Translations under genes and position numbers: made by a program
IMG/VR virus record: IMGVR_UViG_3300030012_002072
Coordinates: 1-64,000 of that record
From: a virus
Length of the DNA stretch: 64,000 nt
Strand: one strand, 5' to 3'
The notes under the pieces: generated by a model
What the model was told of the DNA's origin: nothing
Databases searched by the model: none
The model's input: only the letters and a program-made list of their open reading frames with translations
In this document: positions 58,538 through 63,887 of the stretch, one piece after another
Position numbering within the stretch: position 1 is the first letter of the stretch
Layout of the letters: every line of letters begins with the position of its first letter

Positions 58538-58971
58538 TATATATCCCCCTTTTCTCTGACTTCACTTCTTATTACCTCAAAACCATTAGGATATCGCTTT
58601 TCTAGCTTCCTAATGTTTTCATCCATTACTTCATCAGGTGTAAAACCTAATGCTTTGCATCCTTGAACCCAATACCATAATACATCACCGAGTTCTCGTT
58701 TCATATGGAAAATTTCATCGTTTGAGAACTTACTATCTGCTTGAAATACCTTTTTCTTTACAACTTCAGCAAATTCTCCACTTTCTGCCATCATTCCTAT
58801 CAATGCAGTCATCAATCTTGCCATATCTACCTCTTGTTCGAGGACTTCATTACCTTTCATTGAGTAATTACCTCTTAAATAATCCAATCGTTCACACATT
58901 TTAGAGGTATCCTTAGATGTGTTTGAGGTGCAATGGTCAACGAACATAGCATATTCGTTTATTTTACTCAT
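58537..58971 (-). CDS. mazG: MazG-like nucleotide pyrophosphohydrolase
   Basis: 144 residues. MMAESGEFAEVVKKKVFQ and MKRELGDVLWYWVQGCKALG give the ExxE and ExxD metal motifs and the GFTPDEVMDENIRKL end of the MazG fold. It may hydrolyse dNTPs or ppGpp to alter host physiology. It overlaps the genes on both sides. Confidence 0.85.
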   Translation of the reverse strand: MSKINEYAMFVDHCTSNTSKDTSKMCERLDYLRGNYSMKGNEVLEQEVDMARLMTALIGMMAESGEFAEVVKKKVFQADSKFSNDEIFHMKRELGDVLWYWVQGCKALGFTPDEVMDENIRKLEKRYPNGFEVIRSEVREKGDI

Positions 58972-59189
58972 TTAGCACCTCCTATTACGATTTTAAACTT
59001 GTTTTCTGGTATCAAAACTTCACTACTGATAACTTTACCATTAGCAAGTTCTACATCCATGTGTGGAACACAGTTCCTAGCAGGACAACCATTGAATTTA
59101 GACTTTGGTTGAGTCCCTTCAGGATATCGAATTGCTACTATAGTGCTACCATTTGCTTTCATACCTACTTTATAATGTTTACTTGCCAA
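58968..59189 (-). CDS. Hypothetical protein, 73 aa
   Basis: A basic beta-rich protein (YKVGMKANGSTIVAIRYPEG). It includes GCPARNC, two cysteines that could bind metal or form a disulfide. Overlaps neighbours. No family recognised. Confidence 0.45.
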   Translation of the reverse strand: MASKHYKVGMKANGSTIVAIRYPEGTQPKSKFNGCPARNCVPHMDVELANGKVISSEVLIPENKFKIVIGGAK

Positions 59190-59457
59190 TGTCTTTCACT
59201 TCTCCTTTTGGTATCACTTGGTATGCACCTTTGTTGTAAGCAATCGATACCGTGTATTGCTTACTGATGTCTTTCTTGTATGAAGTATCTTCAGGCACAG
59301 TATATTCTCCAACTGGTGCACTTGGATAATCTTCACTCTTTTTAAATTGTTTACTTTGTTGCTTAGTAAAATTTGGTTTCGCTTTTTTACTTCGCTTTCC
59401 TACTTGTTTGCGTTTACGACCATGAATGTCGTATCCTAGACTGCCTTTAATTATCAT
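59179..59457 (-). CDS. Basic hypothetical protein, 92 aa
   Basis: Start 59457 (AGGATT upstream) gives MIIKGSLGYDIHGRKRKQVG. A very basic N-terminal half (RKRKQVGKRSKKAKPNF) suggests nucleic acid binding. The C-terminal half is beta-like (KQYTVSIAYNKGAYQV). No family recognised. Confidence 0.5.
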   Translation of the reverse strand: MIIKGSLGYDIHGRKRKQVGKRSKKAKPNFTKQQSKQFKKSEDYPSAPVGEYTVPEDTSYKKDISKQYTVSIAYNKGAYQVIPKGEVKDIGK

Positions 59458-59653
59458 AATCCTCCAAACTGATGTTATATATTTCACACAGTCGATTTAA
59501 CATTGTTTCATATTCAACTGTCAACTCGACTATATGTTCGTTAAGATGTTGTAAATCATCAAGGCATAACTTGATTTCTTCTTCGTGAAGTTTAAGTTCT
59601 GCCTTGATTTTCTGCCCCTCTGTAATGGTAGGGAATTGTATGACCTTACCCAT
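59447..59653 (-). CDS. Small acidic coiled-coil protein, 68 aa
   Basis: Start 59653 gives MGKVIQFPTITEGQK, then a coiled coil (LHEEEIKLCLDDLQHLN). Earlier codons begin at TTG and would overlap the membrane-peptide gene. No family recognised. Confidence 0.5.
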   Translation of the reverse strand: MGKVIQFPTITEGQKIKAELKLHEEEIKLCLDDLQHLNEHIVELTVEYETMLNRLCEIYNISLEDYDN

Positions 59654-59729
59654 ATTTATTATTGTCGTTGTTGTCAAAATACATATAGATTAAGAACATT
59701 GCCACTAGAATTAATACTGTTAAGTCCAT
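59646..59729 (-). CDS. Tiny membrane protein, 27 aa
   Basis: MDLTVLILVAMFLIYMYF is a hydrophobic helix followed by an Asn/Asp tail. Its start overlaps the upstream stop (TAATG), and it overlaps the next gene. Too short for any family call, but the coupling supports expression. Confidence 0.4.
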   Translation of the reverse strand: MDLTVLILVAMFLIYMYFDNNDNNKYG

Positions 59730-59905
59730 TATCCACACACCTCGTCCCATTTCTTTGCATCGATTGGTGTATGCATTGTTACTTTTACTTTCTTGTGGTT
59801 AGGTTTTGCTACTGAATACTCTAATTCAATACCTGCACCTCTTAGAATTGCTACTTTCTTTTTGAAAGTCTGAAAGTCTTTTTGTGATAGAATTGCTACT
59901 GTCAT
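59729..59905 (-). CDS. Hypothetical protein, 58 aa
   Basis: MTVAILSQKDFQTFKKKVAI followed by beta-like EYSVAKPNHKKVKVTM. AGGGGG precedes the start. It overlaps both neighbours. It looks like a small mixed alpha/beta protein. No family recognised. Confidence 0.5.
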   Translation of the reverse strand: MTVAILSQKDFQTFKKKVAILRGAGIELEYSVAKPNHKKVKVTMHTPIDAKKWDEVCG

Positions 59906-60039
59906 TTGCCTTGCCCCCTGTATTTCTTGTAAGAACGCTTTTTGTTCTTGTTCATATTGATACTAAATGTGCCACGACCATTGCCTTGTGAAGTTTTCTT
60001 CTTGTGCGACACATGATTATTTCCCCATGCTTTTGCCAT
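59902..60039 (-). CDS. Small highly basic protein, 45 aa
   Basis: MAKAWGNNHVSHKKKTSQGN then NMNKNKKRSYKKYRGQGK. It is lysine-rich and starts by a TAATG overlap. It may bind nucleic acid. Resembles small basic early proteins of other phages only in composition. Confidence 0.5.
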   Translation of the reverse strand: MAKAWGNNHVSHKKKTSQGNGRGTFSINMNKNKKRSYKKYRGQGK

Positions 60040-60257
60040 TATGCACTCTCCTTAGTATTCCATACCACTTTTATACCTCGTCTTGCGAGTTCGTTTAGGC
60101 ACTTCTGCCTTTGCTTTGGTTTCACATTAGATTTGTTAATCTCTGCGAATAATTCTTCCTTTGGTGTATTCTTGAGATAGTAGTGTCTTACAGGTAGTTG
60201 ACTTGCAGGAACACCTCTCTTATACACTTTTTCTGATGGTTTAAACTTTGCTGGCAT
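60039..60257 (-). CDS. Hypothetical protein, 72 aa, first gene of early operon
   Basis: The start with AAGGAGGG at 60257 is preferred to the longer frame. Contains PVRHYYLKNTPKEELFAEIN and KQRQKCLNELARRGIKVVW, a helical basic protein. It begins the operon that ends at the terminator at 56836, after a ~130-nt leader. Confidence 0.55.
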   Translation of the reverse strand: MPAKFKPSEKVYKRGVPASQLPVRHYYLKNTPKEELFAEINKSNVKPKQRQKCLNELARRGIKVVWNTKESA

Positions 60258-60392
60258 TATGCCCTCCTTATAAATAAAAATTGTTAATCTAAGTGTAGTG
60301 TCTACCTCCTCCACTACTGCTGATTGTCGGTATCAGAACCCCACACTCATTAATCTAGGAAAATGTGGTTTCCTTTTTCTTTTTATACATAT

Positions 60393-60421
60393 ATTATACT
60401 CACTTTTATACTGATTGTCAA
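60393..60421 (-). promoter_or_regulatory. Sigma-70-type promoter for the early operon
   Basis: AGTTCTTGACA, 17-bp spacer, TATAATATATG. The ~130-nt leader 60258-60386 holds the AAGGAGGG site and no other gene. Confidence 0.85.
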
Positions 60422-60472
60422 GAACTATTTTGAATTAAGGTAGGAAATTTCGTGTGTCTACTTTTTGAAGAT

Positions 60473-60505
60473 AAAAAAAGAGGGAAGCGTTGATTAACTT
60501 CCCTC
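60473..60505 (-). terminator. Strong intrinsic terminator of the large RNA
   Basis: On the minus strand GAGGGAAG pairs perfectly with CTTCCCTC around a 10-nt loop, then seven Ts. Confidence 0.88.
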
Positions 60506-61449
60506 CAAAAAACTGTTTGTTTTTTACTTGAAGACTTACTGCCCCACTAAGTAGTTTACTCTGGGAGGGGGACTTGCCCACCAAACCAATCTTTCAACTA
60601 TCCTCGCAGTAAGTGTGGAGTTCTCTATACGCCACTCAGTCTGCAATTAGATTATAAGCATCGCTTCCTCTAATCTCGTGATGTGGCTCTATAAACTCCT
60701 TCGCCCATGACACCTATGCTCGCATTTACTTGAGGGTGAGGATTGAAGACTTGGGGTGTTCACATCGAAATGCTACTTACTGGTATCTTCCAAATCACAT
60801 CACTTGCACACTGAAGTGTCGTTTTTCTACTTTGACAGGTAAACCATGAATCGCCGTAGAGTTAAGTGCTGTCCGTTCACAGTCGACAGCATACTGATTG
60901 CAATAAGTGTGTTGCAATCCACATTGAGTTTTCTCCTTGTATCCACTCTTTATACATCAGTCGCTCTACCTAAAGTATATGCTGTTGTGTATAAACCCTG
61001 TTTCGTGTCAGCGTGGTTTCTTCACTCTATCTGATATTATCGTAGTATCTGATGTCAATCACGGTGTAATTTTGGATTTGCACTTGCTAATATACACTAA
61101 CACAAGGTTTTTAAGTGCCGACACACTCCTGAAGGGGTTTCTCTCTACGCTACTTACCACCAGTGGACTACAATCATGGGTGTTGACCTATGTAGTTTGG
61201 CATTACTGATAAGAGTAGAATCCTTACTTCTTTACCGACCAGTCAATCGAATATGCACTCCCTTTTATGTTCGCAAAATATGTCTGCATACGACTATCAA
61301 AACTACGCATATTATCTCTCTGTTACTGCACCTCTCAATATGTTTTGAGCATCAGGCATTTTTTATGTGATGCCTCACGAAGTAGCAATCCTTTGTCGTG
61401 GTAAAACATTACGCACTTGGTTTGCTTTATTTGTTTCTTTTCAGAATAT
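60473..61449 (-). ncRNA. Large structured non-coding RNA candidate (~0.97 kb)
   Basis: No long frame covers this interval. It has its own promoter (61456-61484) and terminator (60473-60505). Perfect helices are visible by eye: AGGCAT/ATGCCT at 61354 and 61370; ACTACA/TGTAGT at 61167 and 61191; GCACTT/AAGTGC at 61080 and 61113; GATTGCAA/TTGCAATC at 60896 and 60912; TGCTGTC/GACAGCA at 60867 and 60885; AGATTA/TAATCT with AAGC/GCTT inside at 60649-60676; and a long-range 9-bp GCAGTAAGT/ACTTACTGC at 60606 and 60534. A CAT-TTCG-ATG hairpin is also present. This resembles the style of giant ornate phage RNAs (GOLLD, ROOL), but homology is untested. Only frames of 15-28 codons exist; one, 61224-61310, has a weak Shine-Dalgarno. 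Confidence 0.68.
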
Positions 61450-61455
61450 AAGTAT

Positions 61456-61484
61456 ATTATATCCGCTTTTTAACCTTTTGTCAA
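61456..61484 (-). promoter_or_regulatory. Sigma-70-type promoter of the large RNA
   Basis: TTCTTGACA, 17-bp spacer, TATAAT. The next gene on this strand lies more than 1 kb away, beyond the terminator. Confidence 0.85.
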
Positions 61485-61506
61485 GAAAAATTTTGATTTA
61501 TTTCTT

Positions 61507-61577
61507 GAAAGGTGGGGTCGAGTTGCTACCATCAAATTGGTCTGTTATCTCGACCCCTTCTCTCTTTTCTCAAATAT
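61507..61577 (-). ncRNA. Candidate small hairpin RNA
   Basis: Between the promoter at 61584 and the next promoter, GGGGTCGAG and CTCGACCCC form a perfect 9-bp helix (61514-61557) around a 26-nt loop. The only frame here is 20 codons and runs into the next promoter. A short T-rich stretch follows, without a clear T-run. Confidence 0.4.
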
Positions 61578-61583
61578 ATGTAT

Positions 61584-61612
61584 ATTATACATACTTCAAG
61601 ACCAGTTGTCAA
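61584..61612 (-). promoter_or_regulatory. Sigma-70-type promoter for small hairpin RNA
   Basis: TTGACA, 17-bp spacer, TATAAT on the minus strand. Confidence 0.78.
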
Positions 61613-61642
61613 TAGAAAATGTGATTTATTTTCTACTTAACT

Positions 61643-61725
61643 CACTTTTAAACTGGGTGTAGGAGTCGAACCTACCACCACCCCAACGGGTATGCTTCCA
61701 TAGACACTTCCCCAGTTTAAAAGTG
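61643..61725 (-). ncRNA. tRNA-like element in a 15-bp inverted repeat
   Basis: A perfect 15-bp repeat (CACTTTTAAACTGGG and complement) closes the element. Inside, GTAGG-TTCGACT-CCTAC is a perfect T-arm with a canonical T-loop. An ACCC-GTT-GGGGT mini-hairpin stands where an anticodon arm would be, and a D-arm-like GTG...GG...CAT precedes it. No CCA and no normal anticodon loop are present, so it is not a standard tRNA. Confidence 0.5.
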
Positions 61726-61754
61726 GATTACTTAGGGTAATCACTCCTTGACAC

Positions 61755-62066
61755 TTATTGTGAGATTGCGTCAACTAATCTTTGTAGGTCTTGCTTACCT
61801 GCTTTGACAAGTGTTGGAAGTTCAATTCCAAAGTGTTCTGAGATAGTTGCTACAAGTTCTGCCTTTGCTACAACTGGTTCGCCAGTTTTAGTAGTTCTTG
61901 GTTGTGCCTTGTAAACGCCTTCTCTTGAAAGTTTAGCAATGATACTTCTTGTAGTTTTGCCAAGTTCTCTAGCAAGTTCATCTACTGTTTCCCTAGTAGG
62001 GTTTGCTGTGTATTGCTCAGTCATTTGAGCAACCATTTCGTCTGTATAATTTTTAGCGTTTGCCAT
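61755..62066 (-). CDS. HTH regulator (short isoform), paralogue of 57071
   Basis: 103 residues from the ATG with GGGAG upstream. YTDEMVAQMTEQYTANPTRETV, ELARELGKTTRSIIAKLSREG and TTKTGEPVVAKAELVATI parallel the protein at 57071. It is expressed from the promoter at 62094. The frame stays open upstream to an ATG with GAGGAGAG at 62171, which would add 35 basic residues. It probably binds DNA as an early regulator. Confidence 0.78.
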   Translation of the reverse strand: MANAKNYTDEMVAQMTEQYTANPTRETVDELARELGKTTRSIIAKLSREGVYKAQPRTTKTGEPVVAKAELVATISEHFGIELPTLVKAGKQDLQRLVDAISQ

Positions 62067-62171
62067 TTTGTTTTTTCTCCCGATTAAAATAATATTATAT
62101 CCAATTTGTCTTGTTTTGTCAAGAACTTTCTTGAAAAACTTTGATTTATTTTTTTGCTTTGATTTTTTCAT
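62067..62171 (-). other. In-frame N-terminal extension with embedded promoter
   Basis: The ATG at 62171 has GAGGAGAG at good spacing and follows the promoter at 62200. It encodes a basic MKKSKQKNKSKFFKKVLDKT segment fused in frame to the HTH protein. The TTGACA and TATAAT of the promoter for the short form lie within these codons. Confidence 0.55.
62094..62122 (-). promoter_or_regulatory. Sigma-70-type promoter, short HTH isoform
   Basis: AGTTCTTGACA, 17-bp spacer, TATAAT; ~21-nt leader with GGGAG. Confidence 0.85.
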
Positions 62172-62199
62172 CTGTTCTCTCCTCATTCAATATACATAT

Positions 62200-62228
62200 A
62201 TTATATACGCTTTGTCGAGGATAGTCAA
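62200..62228 (-). promoter_or_regulatory. Sigma-70-type promoter, long HTH isoform
   Basis: TTGACT, 17-bp spacer, TATAAT; the leader carries GAGGAGAG before the ATG at 62171. Confidence 0.78.
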
Positions 62229-62241
62229 GAAAAACTTTGAT

Positions 62242-62859
62242 TTATTTTAGATTTTCTACTACTTTGTTAATCAAAGCAAGACGACCTTCTGCTTTCACAT
62301 TGTAGTCAATGCTATGCCATTCTCCAAGTGTAGTGAACACTCTCTCCTTAAGAATTGTCATCTGGTCATATTTTGACAGTGCTATCGCATCGTTGGGTGA
62401 GAACTTCCACTTTGTTAGTGGTGAACTCTGTCTTTTGTCGATGCGATACTCCTGTTCTTCTTCGGAAATTGACAACCAGCATTTGATAAACTTTACACCA
62501 GACTGTCTGCTTTCCCATTCTAGCACATTGTCCATGAACTCATTGTATTGATACTCTGTGCACCAACCATTGAGGTATTGAACCATTGCTCTTGAATACC
62601 AACTTCTGTCGAAGAATACGATTTGATTATCACTTGGCAACTTATGTTCCCAACTTTCCAACCAGTTCGCCATTTCTACTTCTGTCGGTTTAGAACTGAA
62701 TGACACGCTGTATTTACTTGTCGGCAAATAGTGGGTAAGTTCACGGATTGTCCCTGTTTTACCTGCTGTATCACGACCTTCTAGTATTACAGCAACTCTG
62801 CCAAAGTCATGCTCAACGATTTGATTGAGTTTGATTTGTGCTTGTTGTAGTTGTGTCAT
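62242..62859 (-). CDS. ppk2: Polyphosphate kinase 2 (PPK2)
   Basis: 205 residues. VILEGRDTAGKTGTIREL is the Walker A-like PPK2 motif (G-x-D-x-x-G-K), FFDRSWYSRAMV is the Walker B DRSWYxRA motif (D84, R85) and IDKRQSSPLTKWKFSPND is the lid region. PPK2 uses polyphosphate to phosphorylate NMPs or NDPs, or makes polyphosphate. It is the first gene of the leftward early region, which would help nucleotide supply early in infection. Confidence 0.9.
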   Translation of the reverse strand: MTQLQQAQIKLNQIVEHDFGRVAVILEGRDTAGKTGTIRELTHYLPTSKYSVSFSSKPTEVEMANWLESWEHKLPSDNQIVFFDRSWYSRAMVQYLNGWCTEYQYNEFMDNVLEWESRQSGVKFIKCWLSISEEEQEYRIDKRQSSPLTKWKFSPNDAIALSKYDQMTILKERVFTTLGEWHSIDYNVKAEGRLALINKVVENLK

Positions 62860-62882
62860 GTCGTTCTCCTAAATATGTATAT

Positions 62883-62911
62883 ATTATACTCGCTTTTATA
62901 CTCATTGTCAA
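62883..62911 (-). promoter_or_regulatory. Sigma-70-type promoter for ppk2
   Basis: TTGACA, 17-bp spacer, TATAATATATACAT; AGGAGA precedes the ppk2 ATG. Confidence 0.85.
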
Positions 62912-63025
62912 CAAAAAATGCGAAGTATTTATAAAAAACCACAGTTTAATTCGGGGGGCGGGACGCGAAACCTGTTCGGGTGCTTCGCAAAACTTCCAAA
63001 AAACGCAAAAAACTTGCATTAATTG

Positions 63026-63054
63026 TTGACAACCCCGCAAAAGCGTGTTATACT
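63026..63054 (+). promoter_or_regulatory. Rightward sigma-70-type promoter 1
   Basis: TTGACA, 17-bp spacer, TATACT. It shares CGCAAAAGCGTG-type spacer sequence with the promoter at 63718 and reads into the first iteron block. Confidence 0.7.
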
Positions 63055-63079
63055 ATAATTAACCTAATTATAGACTAGT

Positions 63080-63143
63080 GCATCACTTTGACACTTCGTT
63101 TTAGCACTCACGCATCACTTTAGCACTCATCACTTTTGCACTC
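63080..63143 (+). repeat. Iteron-like repeats, block 1
   Basis: Four imperfect units of the form CATCACTTTnnCACTC, about 15-19 bp apart, ending in TGGCGC. Confidence 0.65.
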
Positions 63144-63291
63144 TGGCGCGGTTCGCGCAAACGATTCGACCTATAAAACCGCTGTTTTAGCGGGGTTAGG
63201 CGAATATTGGGGAAACGATGTGGCTAATAATGGAATACAGCGCAGGCAAGACTTAATAAAGTGAAATAGTGATAAAAAATTAAAAAAACGC

Positions 63292-63320
63292 TTGACACCC
63301 GCAAAAGATTGTGATATAAT
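63292..63320 (+). promoter_or_regulatory. Rightward sigma-70-type promoter 2
   Basis: TTGACA, 17-bp spacer, TATAAT; the first DnaA-box pair lies ~8-27 bases after the predicted start. Confidence 0.78.
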
Positions 63321-63334
63321 CGGCGCGATTTGCC

Positions 63335-63354
63335 TGTGGATAACTTGTGGATAA
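63335..63354 (+). promoter_or_regulatory. DnaA box pair 1
   Basis: Two perfect TGTGGATAA sites (complement of TTATCCACA) start 11 bp apart, on the same helical face, followed by the AT-rich AAATATTTTTAAAATAATTT. Confidence 0.75.
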
Positions 63355-63382
63355 ATATTTTTAAAATAATTTGCTTTTCCTA

Positions 63383-63410
63383 TTGACAATGCTTGAAAAA
63401 TCATTATAAT
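63383..63410 (+). promoter_or_regulatory. Rightward promoter of the tiny gene
   Basis: TTGACA, 16-bp spacer, TATAAT, AGATAGC then ATG, eight bases after the -10. Confidence 0.72.
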
Positions 63411-63417
63411 AGATAGC

Positions 63418-63558
63418 ATGAAAAACGAAAAGAAAGTTGAAAAAACAAAAGCAACATTAGTTCGTGAAGTAGAAGTAAAATTCAAAAAGGACAAAGGTTT
63501 CTTTGACTCCTTAGAAAGAGCAAACAAAGAAACAATCGTCAAATTACTCTCTCTTTAG
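63418..63558 (+). CDS. Tiny charged protein, 46 aa (leaderless)
   Basis: MKNEKKVEKTKATLVREVEV followed by KFKKDKGFFDSLERANKETI. It is rich in Lys and Glu. The ATG coincides with the predicted transcription start, as at the other leaderless genes. A terminator follows ~90 bp later. No family recognised; it may be an early regulator or origin protein. Confidence 0.6.
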   Translation: MKNEKKVEKTKATLVREVEVKFKKDKGFFDSLERANKETIVKLLSL

Positions 63559-63650
63559 TCGACAGTTGTTAATAGTTTCCGAAGTGTAAGTTACTTTGTT
63601 CCTCAAAACTAATCATCTGTTCCTATTGGCACGGAGCAGGTGGTCGCCAA

Positions 63651-63694
63651 CCCGACAGATGTCCTAGAGGAACGGACAAATGTCGGGTTTTTTT
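63651..63694 (+). terminator. Intrinsic terminator after the tiny gene
   Basis: CCCGACA (63651-63657) pairs with TGTCGGG (63681-63687), followed by seven Ts. An alternative inner pairing with GGACAAATGTC is possible. Confidence 0.8.
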
Positions 63695-63717
63695 GTTAAA
63701 AAATTTTAAAAAACCTC

Positions 63718-63746
63718 TTGACAAATGTGAAAAAGCGTGCTACAAT
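63718..63746 (+). promoter_or_regulatory. Rightward sigma-70-type promoter 4
   Basis: TTGACA, 17-bp spacer, TACAAT, followed by a GC-rich stretch and the second DnaA-box pair. It reads out of the window to the right. Confidence 0.72.
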
Positions 63747-63778
63747 ACTAGGGTGGCGGGCGGGATACCCACGAGACT

Positions 63779-63798
63779 TGTGGATAACCTGTGGATAA
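63779..63798 (+). promoter_or_regulatory. DnaA box pair 2
   Basis: Two perfect TGTGGATAA sites again 11 bp apart, the same arrangement as pair 1. Confidence 0.75.
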
Positions 63799-63817
63799 GT
63801 CGGCTTCGCCCAGGTAG

Positions 63818-63887
63818 ACTTTGCACTTGCTTCACTTTTCCACTCTGGCGCAGACGCATCACTTTAACACTCATCACTTTTCCACTC
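63818..63887 (+). repeat. Iteron-like repeats, block 2
   Basis: Four units of the CATCACTTTnnCACTC family, two copies followed by TGGCGCAG. It repeats block 1 with changes. Confidence 0.65.

Noticed and set aside
60636-61409. Minus-strand micro-frames of 15-28 codons in the large RNA
   Set aside because: Most lack a proper ribosome-binding site and overlap perfect RNA helices; listed only as alternatives to a structured RNA.
60846-61615. Several plus-strand frames of 60-90 codons in the gene-free kilobase
   Set aside because: They are antisense to a clean promoter-terminator unit, have no ribosome-binding sites and odd Leu/Ser/Cys-rich composition.
61643-61725. A standard tRNA-Pro gene
   Set aside because: TGG could be read as an anticodon, but the stem has a mismatch, no variable loop remains and CCA is absent. 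Kept as tRNA-like only.
62813-63040. Minus-strand frame upstream of ppk2
   Set aside because: It spans the ppk2 promoter and overlaps the ppk2 start; no ribosome-binding site.
63171-63542. Minus-strand frame of 123 codons at the right end
   Set aside because: It runs antisense to the tiny gene, terminator, promoters and DnaA boxes, and has no Shine-Dalgarno.
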